NCBI RefSeq assembly: GCF_000718775.1
Contig: NZ_JOCB01000012.1
Location: forward strand, 1-64,000
Direction of reading: 5' to 3'
Length of the DNA stretch: 64,000 nt
DNA from: Streptomyces sp. NRRL S-31
Lineage (GTDB): Bacteria; Actinomycetota; Actinomycetes; Streptomycetales; Streptomycetaceae
Shown piece by piece: positions 1-8,914 of the stretch. Every line of letters begins with the position of its first letter. Positions within the stretch are counted from its first letter, which is position 1. The translations under genes were made by a program, and so were the position numbers. The notes under the pieces are model-generated. The model did no database searches. It saw only the letters and a list, made by a program, of their open reading frames with translations, and had not been told where the DNA came from.

Positions 1-500
1 TCCGCCCCCGGCCTGCCCGCCGTGCCCCTCCCCTCCCTGGCCGCACCCCCTCACCGAGCAGGGCGGTGGCGACCCCGGTGCTGCTGCCGCACGGGTCCCG
101 GGGCCCTGGACCGGCTGGGGTCCCCGCCCACCCGGCACCTCGTCCGGCCCGCCGGCCGCTTCCGGCGGACTTCCGTGCTTACCCGTCGCTGCTTACCCGT
201 CGCTCCGGCAGGAGTTCCGGATGCCGGTCGCGGACGGAAATGCGCCGGAGGTTTTCCAAAACGCCGTCACTTTCCTCCGGAAGTACGACAAGCGAGGAAT
301 TCCACGCACCGCTGGCCACGCCGGGTACGGGCCGGAATTACCCCGGCGGAACGGCGAAGGTGTTCCGCGCCGACGGCGCACTCGCCTGCACCGAGGGAGA
401 ACTGACGGAGTGGCGGCACGCGCCCCGCGAGGGTGACCCGGCGCGCGGCGCGTGGGCACCCTGTGCGGATCTCCGCGCCCGGCCGCGCCACACTCGTCCC
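1..500. other. Non-coding stretch at window start
   Basis: I see no supportable gene here. Open frames exist on both strands, but none has a ribosome binding site or a recognisable product. Bases about 230-360 are less GC-rich than the flanks, which fits a regulatory or intergenic segment. The right end holds a -10-like hexamer (489-494) placed 6 nt before the next start codon. Confidence 0.5.
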
Positions 501-947
501 ATGGACTGGAACCACTACCGCTTCCGCAGTCTGTGGTCCCTGCCCGCGCCGCCGGCCGACGTGTACGCGGTGCTGGAGCGGGCCGAGGAGTACCCCCGCT
601 GGTGGCCGCAGGTGCGCTCGGTGACCCGGCTGGACGAGGACACCGGCATCCTCACCATCCGCTCCCTGCTGCCCTACGCCCTGACCTTCACCGCGCGCGG
701 AACGCGCCGCGACCCCGGCGCGCGCGTTCTGGAGACCGTCCTGTCCGGCGACATCGACGGCTGGGCCCGCTGGACGGTCACCGCCGACGGCACCGGCGCC
801 CTCGCCCGGTACGACCAGGAGGTCGAGGTGCGCAAGCCCCTGCTCAGGCGGCTCGCCGTCCCCGGGCGGCCGGTCTTCCGGGCCAACCACCGGCTGATGA
901 TGCGCTCCGGGCGGCGCGGGCTGCGCCGTCGGCTGGCAGCGCCCTGA
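501..947 (+). CDS. SRPBCC family (polyketide cyclase/dehydrase-like) protein
   Basis: A 148-residue protein with the helix-grip outline of the SRPBCC/START-like superfamily: an N-terminal Phe-rich strand (HYRFRSLWSL), an AEEYPRWWPQV helix near residues 28-38, alternating strands in the middle and a long basic C-terminal helix. Members bind hydrophobic ligands in a deep pocket; the ligand cannot be read from sequence, and no polyketide genes lie nearby. The ATG at 501 was chosen because upstream codons give an Arg/Pro-rich extension unlike the family. No Shine-Dalgarno is visible. A CACACT hexamer at 489-494 ends 6 nt before the ATG, so the mRNA is probably leaderless. The C-terminus is Arg-rich and ends 55 nt before a tRNA gene. 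Family call is fair; function is unknown. Confidence 0.8.
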   Translation: MDWNHYRFRSLWSLPAPPADVYAVLERAEEYPRWWPQVRSVTRLDEDTGILTIRSLLPYALTFTARGTRRDPGARVLETVLSGDIDGWARWTVTADGTGALARYDQEVEVRKPLLRRLAVPGRPVFRANHRLMMRSGRRGLRRRLAAP

Positions 948-1002
948 TCCGGCGGCGGTTTGAAGGAACGGCGCCCGGACCTGTATTGTTCAGTGCGTTC
1001 CC

Positions 1003-1074
1003 GGGCGATTAGCTCAGTGGGAGAGCGCTTCGTTCACACCGAAGAGGTCACTGGTTCGAACCCAGTATCGCCCA
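1003..1074 (+). tRNA. tRNA-Val (anticodon CAC)
   Basis: The cloverleaf can be drawn by eye. Acceptor arms GGGCGAT (1003-1009) and ATCGCCC (1067-1073) pair over 7 bp, the D arm carries TAGCTCAG, the anticodon stem is CTTCG/CGAAG with loop TTCACAC giving anticodon CAC, and the T arm contains GGTTCGAACCC. The discriminator base is A1074. The following bases are CCG, so the 3' CCA is not encoded and must be added by tRNA nucleotidyltransferase. It reads the GUG codon, very common in this genome. A hairpin terminator follows. Confidence 0.97.
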
Positions 1075-1080
1075 CCGGGA

Positions 1081-1110
1081 AAGGCCGGTCCGCAGCAGCG
1101 GGTCGGCCTT
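1081..1110 (+). terminator. Hairpin terminator after tRNA-Val
   Basis: Arms AAGGCCG (1081-1087) and CGGCCTT (1104-1110) pair, with an inner CCGC/GCGG stem closing an AGCA loop. It sits 6 nt past the tRNA and 14 nt from the stop of the convergent exonuclease gene, so it may serve both strands. Confidence 0.65.
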
Positions 1111-1123
1111 CTTGCCATCCCGT

Positions 1124-1849
1124 TCACGCCGCCGCCGGCAGCTCCGGCCGCAGCGGCCACTCCGTGCAGACCGTCTCCTCCGAGCCGCTGCGCGCGAACC
1201 ACGCCTGGAGCCCGCGTGCCTGCGCCGCGTGCCAGTCCACCTGGAGCGTGTGCAACTCGGCGGGGGACAGGCGCTCCAGCCGGGTCGCGAAACGGCGGCC
1301 CAACGCCCGTACGACCTCCAGCGCGGCCAGCGCGTCCGCCGCCGCGTCATGCGCGCTGTCCAGCGCGACGCCGTAGTGCGCGCACAGGTCGGTCAGCGTG
1401 CGGCGGCCCTTGCGGTACCGGTCCAGGTGCTTGTCCAGCACCCGCGGGTCCAGCACCCGCAGCGGCGCCGACGGGAACCAGCGGTCCAGCGGCGACGCCC
1501 GGTGCCGGCGCAACTCCCGGTCCAGCAGCGTCAGATCGAACGGCGCGTTCATCACCACCAGCGGGCGGCCCAGCGTCGCGTGCTCCGCCAGCTGCTCCGC
1601 TATCTCGTACATCACCGGGGCCGGCCACCGCCCGTTGTGCTGGAGGTGCTCCTCCGTCAGCCCGTGCACCGCCGTCGCCGCCTCCGGCACCGGGACGCCC
1701 GGGTTCACCAGCCAGCGCGACACCCGGGGCCGGGTCCCCGGCGCGTCCTGGACTGCGACGGCGGCCGACACGATCCGGTCGGTCTCGACGTCGACGCCCG
1801 TCGTCTCCGTGTCGAAGGCGGCCAGCGGCCCTTCGTACCAGGTCGTCAT
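1124..1849 (-). CDS. DnaQ-like 3'-5' exonuclease (DEDD superfamily)
   Basis: 241 residues. The N-terminal exonuclease motif FDTETTG (Exo I, DxE) is at about residues 12-18. Exo II lies around NAPFDLTLLD with its Asp, and Exo III is HDAAADALAALEV, the HxAxxD signature of the DEDDh type. This is the fold of the DNA polymerase III epsilon subunit and of RNase T-like enzymes, which remove nucleotides from 3' ends using two metal ions. Length fits a stand-alone exonuclease rather than a polymerase fusion. The ATG at 1849 has a GAGGAG ribosome binding site about 10 nt upstream; further upstream codons are not family-like. It is transcribed toward the tRNA and divergently from the DUF4365 gene. The substrate (proofreading, repair or RNA) is not determined by sequence. 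Confidence 0.9.
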   Translation of the reverse strand: MTTWYEGPLAAFDTETTGVDVETDRIVSAAVAVQDAPGTRPRVSRWLVNPGVPVPEAATAVHGLTEEHLQHNGRWPAPVMYEIAEQLAEHATLGRPLVVMNAPFDLTLLDRELRRHRASPLDRWFPSAPLRVLDPRVLDKHLDRYRKGRRTLTDLCAHYGVALDSAHDAAADALAALEVVRALGRRFATRLERLSPAELHTLQVDWHAAQARGLQAWFARSGSEETVCTEWPLRPELPAAA

Positions 1850-2017
1850 CGCATCCCAACTCCTCGCTCCGCCACGGCAGATGACGTTCCGTCTTCTGCC
1901 TGTTTGGTGATACCCGGGCCGTTTGCGCCGTACGCCGGGCGGAGACAACAGGAGTACGGGTCTTTGCAGTTCAGCGGCCCGCAGCGGAGACACCCATTGC
2001 TTGGAAGGCTCTTGGTC

Positions 2018-2584
2018 ATGGCCATGGCGCAGCCCGAGCGGAGCGGGCTGCCGCCCGACCGCCCGGGCCCCCTTCGCGGCACGCTCGCCACCACCGCCTG
2101 CATGGAGACGTTGCAGGTCGGCTATCTGCACGCGGTCGCCGCCGCGGCCGGCTGCTCGCTGTCCCAACCCTTCCCGGACAACGGCATCGACTGGCACGTC
2201 AGCCACAGCGCGCCCGGCCACACCGTCGACGACGAGGTCACCATCAAGGTGCAGCTGAAGGCCACCTACCAGATCGCCCCCCACCCGCCCGGGCGCTCCT
2301 TCTCCTTCACCCTCGACAACGACCACCTGCGCAAGCTCGCCCGCACCCCCGTCTCGGTGCACAAGATCCTGGTCGTCATGCTGGTGCCGCGCTCGCGGGA
2401 CGACTGGCTGCGGGCCGGCCACGACCGGCTCGACCTCAGGCACTGCTGCTACTGGGTCAACCTCGCCGGCCGGGCCGTCACCGGCCGGCACCGGACCACC
2501 GTGCGCATACCGACCTCACGCATCTTCGACGACCGGGCCCTGTGCGAGATCATGACGCGGGTCGGGACGGGAGGCAGACCATGA
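2018..2584 (+). CDS. DUF4365-like protein, possible PD-(D/E)XK nuclease fold
   Basis: 188 residues. The segment from about 45 to 85 has the layout of DUF4365 domains: an acidic residue in GIDWHV, then a beta-hairpin, then VQLKAT. The D...QxK arrangement is a known variant of the PD-(D/E)XK nuclease active site. The rest continues with HLRKLARTPVSVHKILVVML and a C-terminal strand-rich part, also typical of that family. I infer a restriction-endonuclease-like fold; activity is unproven. The start at 2018 has GGAAGG upstream, and an in-frame ATG at 2024 is an alternative. Its stop overlaps the next gene's start (ATGA), so the two are probably translated together. Divergent from the exonuclease gene. 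Confidence 0.75.
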   Translation: MAMAQPERSGLPPDRPGPLRGTLATTACMETLQVGYLHAVAAAAGCSLSQPFPDNGIDWHVSHSAPGHTVDDEVTIKVQLKATYQIAPHPPGRSFSFTLDNDHLRKLARTPVSVHKILVVMLVPRSRDDWLRAGHDRLDLRHCCYWVNLAGRAVTGRHRTTVRIPTSRIFDDRALCEIMTRVGTGGRP

Positions 2585-3831
2585 GGGATCGTCCCCACGA
2601 GGAGCCGGTACGGCGGCTTGGGCCGCACCCCGGCGACCCGGCCTGGCACCGGCCGCCGCGGCCCGCCGACGTCGACCCCGCCGTGTTCGGCGCCCTGCTG
2701 CGCCGGCACGGCTGGCAGCGGCGCGGCGGACCGGCCGGACGCTACGGCCGGTGGACCCCGCCCGGCCCGGGCGGCGGCGCGACCAGCCTGCTCGTCCCCG
2801 AGAGCCGCGCCTTCCCCGACAGCGACGACCTGCTCGGCGAGGCCCTCGACGCCCTCGGCCGCAGCGGCGCCCCCGCCGCCCGCGAGGTGCTGATCTCCCT
2901 CGCCGTGCCCAGCGACGAGATCCGCTGGTGGCGCGACACCCCGGACGGACCCGCCGGCGCCGCCCCCTGGACCGCCGACGACCACCTGCGCGGCGCCGCC
3001 CGGCGGATGCTGCTCGCCGCCGCCCTCGCGACCCGCGCGCGGGCCGGCTACCACGGCGCCCGCCACCGCCGCCCCGCCGCGGCCCTCCTTGAAGACGTCC
3101 TCCTCGGCCCCGCCGCCGGAGGCCGCACCCTCACCGCCTTCGTGCCCGCGCCCGCCGCGCGCCCCCTCGCCGTCCGTCTCCACCAGGCCCTGCACGCGAC
3201 CCGCGAGGCGATCGACTACCAGCGGGCCGCCGGCGGCATGGACGCCTTCGACGCGGCCGTCGAGGCCGGCGTCAGCCGCGAGCTGACCGAGGCGCTGACC
3301 GCGCTCGTGCGGGGCACGGAGGGCGCCCGCGTCGCCGTCGCCTGGGCACCCGGCGCCGCCGTCCCCGACGGCTGCGCCCCCTCGGCCGAACCCGTCGAGT
3401 TCTCCCCCGGCGACCTGCCCGTGCTCCGCGAGGCCGCCGCCCGCTACCTCCGCGACGAACCCTCCGTACCGGTCCGCGTCACCGGCACCGTCGTGCGCAT
3501 GCACCGCGCCGGGCCCGGCGGCGAGGGCACCGTACGCCTGCGCGTCCTGGCCGGCGCCGAGGTCCCGCACCTGCGCGTCACCCTCGGCGAGGAGGACTAC
3601 CGCATCGCCGGGCACGCCCACCTCGCCGGCGTCCCGGTCCGCGTGCACGGCCGGCTGGAGCGCCGGGGAGGCTTCCGCAGGCTCACCGGCGCCCGCGGGG
3701 TCATCCCCGTACGAGTGGACGACTCCGAACGGGACCGGCTGATGAAGGCCCTCCGGGAGGACCTCGGCTACGCGGGGGAGGCGTGCGGCGACGGCGAGCC
3801 GGGAGAGTACGGGACCGGGGACTGTCGGTAA
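2581..3831 (+). CDS. Conserved hypothetical protein, partner of the DUF4365 protein
   Basis: 416 residues; I do not recognise the family with certainty. It overlaps the upstream DUF4365 gene by 4 bp (ATGA), which implies coupled translation. It is rich in Ala, Arg and Pro with no transmembrane segment or signal peptide. The N-terminal third includes a segment WWRDTPDG and a DSDDLLGEALDAL helix. The C-terminal part (about 300-395) alternates strands and reads like a small beta-barrel (VPVRVTGTVVRMHR ... VRVHGRLERRGGFRRLTG), which could be an OB-like fold, though that is a guess. Strong third-position GC and an uninterrupted frame support a real gene. Its function might be tied to the putative nuclease. 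Confidence 0.7.
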   Translation: MRDRPHEEPVRRLGPHPGDPAWHRPPRPADVDPAVFGALLRRHGWQRRGGPAGRYGRWTPPGPGGGATSLLVPESRAFPDSDDLLGEALDALGRSGAPAAREVLISLAVPSDEIRWWRDTPDGPAGAAPWTADDHLRGAARRMLLAAALATRARAGYHGARHRRPAAALLEDVLLGPAAGGRTLTAFVPAPAARPLAVRLHQALHATREAIDYQRAAGGMDAFDAAVEAGVSRELTEALTALVRGTEGARVAVAWAPGAAVPDGCAPSAEPVEFSPGDLPVLREAAARYLRDEPSVPVRVTGTVVRMHRAGPGGEGTVRLRVLAGAEVPHLRVTLGEEDYRIAGHAHLAGVPVRVHGRLERRGGFRRLTGARGVIPVRVDDSERDRLMKALREDLGYAGEACGDGEPGEYGTGDCR

Positions 3832-3924
3832 CCGTTTCGCGGTCGGCGCCGTCGGGTCGGTACGATCGCCTGTGCGCGCGCTCCTGGTATGGCGCCGCAC
3901 CCCACCTTCAGTCAGGAGAGACCG

Positions 3925-5901
3925 GTGTCAGACGTCCGTGTGATCATCCAACGCGATTCCGAGCGGGAAGAACGCGTGGTGACGACGGGCACTACGGCCG
4001 CCGACCTCTTCGCGGGCGAGCGCTCGATCATCGCCGCGCGCGTGGGCGGCGAGCTGAAGGACCTCGCGTACGCACTGTCCGACGGCGACGAGGTCGAGGG
4101 CGTCGAGATCTCGTCCGAGGACGGCCTGGGCATCCTGCGCCACTCCACCGCGCACGTCATGGCGCAGGCCGTGCAGGAGCTCTTCCCCGAGGCCAAGCTG
4201 GGCATCGGCCCGCCGGTCAAGGACGGCTTCTACTACGACTTCGACGTCGAGAAGCCGTTCACGCCCGAGGATCTCAAGGCCATCGAGAAGAAGATGCAGG
4301 AGATCCAGAAGCGCGGGCAGAAGTTCGCCCGCCGTGTCGTCACCGACGACGCCGCCCGCGAGGAGCTGGCCGACGAGCCGTACAAGCTGGAGCTGATCGG
4401 CCTCAAGGGCTCGGCCTCGCACGACGACGGCGCGGACGTCGAGGTCGGCGCCGGCGAGCTGACGATCTACGACAACCTGGACGCCAAGACCGGCGAGCTG
4501 TGCTGGAAGGACCTCTGCCGCGGTCCGCACCTGCCCTCCACCCGGCTCATCCCGGCGTTCAAGCTGATGCGCAACGCCGCCGCCTACTGGCGCGGCAGCG
4601 AGAAGAACCCGATGCTCCAGCGCATCTACGGCACCGCGTGGCCGTCCAAGGACGAGCTGAAGGCGTACCTCGACTTCCTCGCCGAGGCCGAGAAGCGCGA
4701 CCACCGCAAGCTCGGCAGCGAGCTGGACCTCTTCTCCATCCCCGAGCAGATCGGCTCCGGCCTCGCCGTCTTCCACCCCAAGGGCGGCATCGTCCGCCGG
4801 GTCATGGAGGACTACTCGCGCCGCCGCCACGAGGAAGAGGGCTACGAGTTCGTCTACACCCCGCACGCGACGAAGGGGAAGCTCTTCGAGACGTCCGGGC
4901 ACCTGGACTGGTACGCCGACGGCATGTACCCGCCCATGCAGCTCGACGAGGGCGTGGACTACTACCTCAAGCCCATGAACTGCCCGATGCACAACCTGAT
5001 CTTCGACGCGCGCGGCCGTTCCTACCGCGAACTGCCGCTGCGCCTGTTCGAGTTCGGGACCGTGTACCGGTACGAGAAGTCGGGCGTCGTGCACGGCCTC
5101 ACCCGTGCCCGCGGCTTCACGCAGGACGACGCGCACATCTACTGCACCCGTGAGCAGATGTCCGAGGAGCTGGACAAGACGCTCACCTTCGTCCTCGGCC
5201 TGCTGCGCGACTACGGCCTGACCGACTTCTACCTGGAGCTGTCCACCAAGGACCCGGAGAAGTTCGTCGGCTCCGACGAGGTCTGGGAGGAGGCGACCGA
5301 GACCCTGCGCCAGGTCGCCGAGAAGCAGGGTCTGCCCCTGGTCCCCGACCCGGGCGGCGCCGCCTTCTACGGCCCGAAGATCTCCGTCCAGGCCAAGGAC
5401 GCGATCGGGCGGACCTGGCAGATGTCGACCATCCAGCTCGACTTCAACCTGCCCGAGCGCTTCAACCTGGAGTACACCGGCCCGGACGGCTCCAAGCAGC
5501 GCCCGGTCATGATCCACCGCGCGCTGTTCGGCTCCATCGAGCGGTTCTTCGCCGTCCTGCTGGAGCACTACGCGGGCGCCTTCCCGGCGTGGCTGGCCCC
5601 CGTCCAGGCGATCGGCATCCCGATCGGCGACGCGCACGTGGAGTACCTGGAGAAGTTCGCCGCCGCGGCCAGGAAGAAGGGCCTGCGCGTCGAGGTCGAC
5701 TCCTCCTCCGACCGCATGCAGAAGAAGATCAGGAACGCGCAGAAGCAGAAGGTGCCGTTCATGGTCATCGTCGGCGATGAGGACATGTCGAACAACTCGG
5801 TCTCCTTCCGCTACCGCGACGGCTCCCAGGAGAACGGCATCCCGTTCGACGAGGCCCTCGCGAAGATCGCGGAGGTCGTGGCGGAGCGGGCCCAGGTCTG
5901 A
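3925..5901 (+). CDS. thrS: Threonyl-tRNA synthetase
   Basis: 658 residues, the usual length. Domain order: TGS (about 1-63), editing domain with [10 protein letters not shown] near 72, class II catalytic core with motif 2 region MNCPMHN near 351, RGFTQDDAH near 396 and IHRALFGS near 527, then the anticodon-binding domain beginning around [12 protein letters not shown] (562). The zinc ligands Cys (MNCP), His (DDAH) and His (IHRA) are all present. The enzyme charges tRNA-Thr and edits Ser-tRNA-Thr. The GTG at 3925 follows CAGGAGAG at proper spacing; an upstream in-frame ATG at 3889 would add a non-conserved leader. A TACGAT -10-like hexamer lies at 3861-3866. The leader is too short for a T-box. 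Ends at a strong shared terminator. Confidence 0.97.
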   Translation: MSDVRVIIQRDSEREERVVTTGTTAADLFAGERSIIAARVGGELKDLAYALSDGDEVEGVEISSEDGLGILRHSTAHVMAQAVQELFPEAKLGIGPPVKDGFYYDFDVEKPFTPEDLKAIEKKMQEIQKRGQKFARRVVTDDAAREELADEPYKLELIGLKGSASHDDGADVEVGAGELTIYDNLDAKTGELCWKDLCRGPHLPSTRLIPAFKLMRNAAAYWRGSEKNPMLQRIYGTAWPSKDELKAYLDFLAEAEKRDHRKLGSELDLFSIPEQIGSGLAVFHPKGGIVRRVMEDYSRRRHEEEGYEFVYTPHATKGKLFETSGHLDWYADGMYPPMQLDEGVDYYLKPMNCPMHNLIFDARGRSYRELPLRLFEFGTVYRYEKSGVVHGLTRARGFTQDDAHIYCTREQMSEELDKTLTFVLGLLRDYGLTDFYLELSTKDPEKFVGSDEVWEEATETLRQVAEKQGLPLVPDPGGAAFYGPKISVQAKDAIGRTWQMSTIQLDFNLPERFNLEYTGPDGSKQRPVMIHRALFGSIERFFAVLLEHYAGAFPAWLAPVQAIGIPIGDAHVEYLEKFAAAARKKGLRVEVDSSSDRMQKKIRNAQKQKVPFMVIVGDEDMSNNSVSFRYRDGSQENGIPFDEALAKIAEVVAERAQV

Positions 5902-5917
5902 GCCGTCCCAGCCGTCC

Positions 5918-5959
5918 GAGCCAAGGCCCCCGGGATCACGGTCCCGGGGGCCTTGGCTC
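5918..5959. terminator. Bidirectional terminator, perfect 18-bp stem
   Basis: Arms 5918-5935 and 5942-5959 are perfectly complementary over 18 bp, with a 6-nt loop. It lies 17 nt past the thrS stop. The stop codon of the convergent potassium channel gene (5936-5938, complement) lies inside the loop, so the distal arm is also the last coding part of that gene. Confidence 0.9.
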
Positions 5960-6595
5960 GTCCCCCTCCCGGGAGAACCGGTGCAGCATCAGTGACGAGA
6001 ACGCCCCCGTCACCGTGCCGAGCAGCGCGATACCACAGGCCATCAGGCCCACGGCGACCGTCCGGCCCCAGGGCGTCACCGGCACCACGTCGCCGTAGCC
6101 GACGGTCGACAGGGTCGAACAGGTCCACCACACCGCGTCGCCGAAGGTCCGGATCGTGGCGTCCGGGGCGTCCCGCTCCAGCTGGAACACCGTGAGCGAG
6201 CCGGCGAAGCCCAGCAGCAGCGTCGAGAGCCCGGTGTACACGATCACGCGGAGGTGCAGGGGCAGCCGTGAGCGGCCGTGCCGGCGCTCCACCAGCTCCT
6301 GCGTCCGCACGCTGCGCACCGGCCGCATCAGGGGCAGCAGGACGACCACCGTGTCCAGCCAGTGCCGCGGCACGAACCGCGGCCCCATGCCGCTGAGCCG
6401 CCAGCGCACCGCGTAGTCGAGTACGAACAGCGCCCAGGTGAGGCCCTGGACCGACTGGAGCGCGAGGTGCACCGGCGTGGGCAGACCGGGCGCCAGGACG
6501 TGCACCGCGTAGGAGGCGAGGTAGATCAGGGAGGCCAGGGCGAGCGGGAGGTCCATGGAACTCTCCCAGCGTCGGGTGCGGCTGTCGTCGTCCAC
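5936..6595 (-). CDS. Potassium channel family protein
   Basis: 219 residues with a canonical K+ selectivity filter TVGYGD at about 164-169. Hydrophobic segments are near 16-34, 50-65, 79-92, 117-140 and 175-200; the last two flank the pore loop as in S5-P-S6. A short S4-like stretch (LMRPVRSVR) carries three Arg residues, so the topology resembles a voltage-gated-type six-helix channel rather than the two-helix KcsA type. No cytoplasmic RCK domain is present. The GTG at 6595 keeps an N-terminal DDDSRTRRWE segment like other actinobacterial members as I recall them. The ATG at 6556 has a better ribosome binding site (GGGAGAG) and is a real alternative. Its stop codon lies inside the terminator loop shared with thrS. 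Confidence 0.88.
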   Translation of the reverse strand: MDDDSRTRRWESSMDLPLALASLIYLASYAVHVLAPGLPTPVHLALQSVQGLTWALFVLDYAVRWRLSGMGPRFVPRHWLDTVVVLLPLMRPVRSVRTQELVERRHGRSRLPLHLRVIVYTGLSTLLLGFAGSLTVFQLERDAPDATIRTFGDAVWWTCSTLSTVGYGDVVPVTPWGRTVAVGLMACGIALLGTVTGAFSSLMLHRFSREGDEPRPPGP

Positions 6596-6662
6596 CGGCC
6601 AAGCTTGGCGGGAGAACGCGGCGAGGCCGCCCCGGCGACACGCCGGGCGGGGGTGACGCCAT

Positions 6663-7220
6663 ATGCTGCCTAGCATGACGAGTGAGCCGGAGCAGCAGAT
6701 CGGAGTGGGGACCCAGGACGCGTTCCAGCGTCTGTGGACACCTCACCGGATGGCCTACATCCAGGGCGAGAACAAGCCGACCGGCCCGGGGGCCGACGAC
6801 GGCTGCCCCTTCTGCTCGATCCCGGCCAAGTCGGACGAGGACGGGCTGATCATTCGGCGCGGCGAGCACGTGTACGCCGTCCTCAACCTCTACCCGTACA
6901 ACGGCGGCCACCTGATGACCGTGCCGTACCGGCACGTGGCCGACTACACCGACCTGACCGGGCAGGAGACCGCCGAGCTGGCGGAGCTGACCAAGCAGGC
7001 GATGACGGCCCTGCGCACCGCGTCCGGCGCGCACGGTTTCAACATCGGCATGAACCAGGGCACGGTCGCGGGCGCCGGCATCGCCGCCCACCTGCACCAG
7101 CACATCGTCCCGCGCTGGGGCGGGGACACGAACTTCATGCCGGTCGTGGGCCACACCAAGGTGCTGCCGCAGCTGCTGGCCGACACCAGGAAGATGCTGG
7201 CCGAAGCCTGGCCGGCCTGA
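6663..7220 (+). CDS. HIT family nucleotide-binding hydrolase
   Basis: 185 residues with the histidine-triad signature HLHQH near 143-147, preceded by NIGMNQGTVAGAGIAAH. The segment CPFCSIPAK near 48-56 is typical of actinobacterial diadenosine tetraphosphate phosphorylase-like HIT proteins, and LYPYNGGHLMTVPYRHV supplies the conserved nucleotide-contact region. Such enzymes split nucleoside phosphoramidates or Ap4A through a His-nucleotidyl intermediate. The start is uncertain: the ATG at 6663 has a G-rich stretch upstream, while the ATG at 6675 begins MTSEPEQQ. In actinobacteria this gene is often near pgsA and PIM genes, as it is here 4.4 kb downstream. It converges on the membrane protein gene at 7268. 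Confidence 0.93.
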   Translation: MLPSMTSEPEQQIGVGTQDAFQRLWTPHRMAYIQGENKPTGPGADDGCPFCSIPAKSDEDGLIIRRGEHVYAVLNLYPYNGGHLMTVPYRHVADYTDLTGQETAELAELTKQAMTALRTASGAHGFNIGMNQGTVAGAGIAAHLHQHIVPRWGGDTNFMPVVGHTKVLPQLLADTRKMLAEAWPA

Positions 7221-7226
7221 GCCTCA

Positions 7227-7252
7227 CGGGTGCCCTCCGCCGAGGGCACCCG
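7227..7252. terminator. Bidirectional terminator between HIT gene and membrane protein gene
   Basis: Perfect 11-bp stem CGGGTGCCCTC (7227-7237) with GAGGGCACCCG (7242-7252) and a 4-nt loop, midway between two convergent stop codons. Confidence 0.85.
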
Positions 7253-7267
7253 GTCCCACGCGTTCGC

Positions 7268-8914
7268 TCACGCGTCGTAGACGTCCGCCTTCCTCGGCGT
7301 CGGGTCCTGGACGTTGCCGCTGAGGAACGCCGAGCGGGCGCCGAACTTCTCGGTGTCCACGCCGTTCTCCGCCAGCACCTTGATCGCGGCCGAGTGCACC
7401 ACCCGCAGCACCGGCGTGGCCGCGCGCAGCGCGTCGTCCGCCATGAAGCGGTGGCGCCACGGCTGGTCGGCCCAGGCGTGCCGGAGTCCGAACGGCTCGG
7501 GCAGGCCGAGGGAGCCGCCCAGCCAGTTCAGCAGCGGCGGGTACCAGATCAGCGGGGCCCGTACGGCGAGGCGCACCACCTCGTCGGTGGGGACCAGCGG
7601 CAGCTTGACCGTGCGGGTCTCCCACGGCTTCAACGACTTGGTGACCTGCTTGCTCGGCGCCTCCGGCTTGCTGTGGAAGAGCGGGTTCACCGGCCCCAGC
7701 GCGTGCCCGGTGACCTCGATGCGCAGCGTCTCGTGCAGCACGGTGACGGTGATCAGCATGGTGAGCACCAGCTGCCCGTCCCAGAGCGTCCACTGCACGC
7801 CCAGGTAGTGCCGGTCGCCGCTGCCGAACTGCTGCTTGTTGCAGATCTCCTGTATGGCGTGCGGCTTGATCTGGAACGCCTCGACATCGGTGCCCTCGGG
7901 CCGGGACACCGCCCCGGCCTTCTCGCCGATCGGCGTGACGATCCAGTGCCGTATCGACGGCTTGGGGAAGCCGCCCGTGTTCAGCGGGCCGCGCTCCAGC
8001 AGGGTGAGCTGGTCGTGGATCGCGCGCACCACGTCCCAGCTGCGGAACGGGTGGATCTCCCGGCCCGGGTCGGCGGGCTTCAGCTCCTCGGCGAGCTGCC
8101 AGGCACCCCAGCGGGTGCCCATGCCGAGTATGCCCTTGGGGCCGGCGTAGAAGACGGAGTTGGACTGCTGCTCGGCGCTGAGCCGGGCCAGTGACTGGCG
8201 CAGGTCCTCGGCGGCGGTGTGGCCGGGACCGCGCGGCACGGCCTCCGGGATCTTGGCGCCGACGTTGCTGCCGGAGAGCAGGCCGTCCCAGCGGGCCCGC
8301 AGGTCCTGGGCGGTGCGCTCGCAGATCCGTTTGGCCCAGAACCAGCCGAGCACGGGGACGACGACGGACGCGCGGGCGTACCACGCCCAGAAGCCGGAGA
8401 ACGGCATCTTGATCAGGAACAGCGCGGCGAGCAGGCCGACGCCCAGGAGCAGCGCGGTGGCCAGCGTCCCGGCCCGCTTGTCGTCGCGCTTGGCGACGAA
8501 GGTGCGCAGCTGGAAGACGAGCAGCCAGCCGAGCATGCCCGGCAGGAAGAGCAGACCGCAGACGACCGTGATGGTGGTCAGGCGGTTGTCGCGCTCCCGG
8601 CGGATGTTGTTGGCGGCCAGGGCGTGTTCCACCACGAACTGCGGTTCGGCGCCGAAGGACTGGATGAGCGGCTTGCGGCCGGGGGCCAGCATCCGGTCCA
8701 CCAGGGCCCGGGAGAACGCCTCGCCGAGGTTGGGCCGGAACAGCTTCAGCCGCCCGGCCTTCACGGTCGACTGGTGCCACTCGTTGTCGGCCTTCTTGAT
8801 CTCCTCGATCGGGCTGTCCCGGTACGCCGCGGAGGCCAGCGCGGCGGTCGCCGCCTGCCCCTCGTCGCCCGAGACGGGCACCTGGGGCCCGTCCCACTCC
8901 GTGCCAAACGACAT
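7268..8914 (-). CDS. Integral membrane protein of unknown function
   Basis: About 548 residues. A hydrophobic block from roughly 115 to 200 contains two or three transmembrane segments (TTITVVCGLLFLPGMLGWLLVF; LATALLLGVGLLAALFLI; ASVVVPVLGWFWA). It is flanked by a soluble N-terminal part and a large C-terminal part of about 330 residues with a mixed alpha/beta look (VLTMLITVTVLHETLRIEVTG). No enzymatic motif is visible. The ATG at 8914 is preceded by AGGGG at 5-nt spacing; the ATG at 8995 would add 27 residues without a clear ribosome binding site. It follows the EF-G-like gene on the same strand, separated by a hairpin and about 210 bp, so it probably has its own promoter. Conserved in Streptomyces as far as I recall, but function is unknown. 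Confidence 0.75.
   Translation of the reverse strand: MSFGTEWDGPQVPVSGDEGQAATAALASAAYRDSPIEEIKKADNEWHQSTVKAGRLKLFRPNLGEAFSRALVDRMLAPGRKPLIQSFGAEPQFVVEHALAANNIRRERDNRLTTITVVCGLLFLPGMLGWLLVFQLRTFVAKRDDKRAGTLATALLLGVGLLAALFLIKMPFSGFWAWYARASVVVPVLGWFWAKRICERTAQDLRARWDGLLSGSNVGAKIPEAVPRGPGHTAAEDLRQSLARLSAEQQSNSVFYAGPKGILGMGTRWGAWQLAEELKPADPGREIHPFRSWDVVRAIHDQLTLLERGPLNTGGFPKPSIRHWIVTPIGEKAGAVSRPEGTDVEAFQIKPHAIQEICNKQQFGSGDRHYLGVQWTLWDGQLVLTMLITVTVLHETLRIEVTGHALGPVNPLFHSKPEAPSKQVTKSLKPWETRTVKLPLVPTDEVVRLAVRAPLIWYPPLLNWLGGSLGLPEPFGLRHAWADQPWRHRFMADDALRAATPVLRVVHSAAIKVLAENGVDTEKFGARSAFLSGNVQDPTPRKADVYDA

Noticed and set aside
1003..1110. tRNA-Val as an integration site for a mobile element
   Set aside because: No integrase, no repeated tRNA 3' end, and the neighbouring genes look like core genome.
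3831..3925. T-box riboswitch before thrS
   Set aside because: The likely leader is only about 50-60 nt, with no specifier loop or terminator/antiterminator pair.
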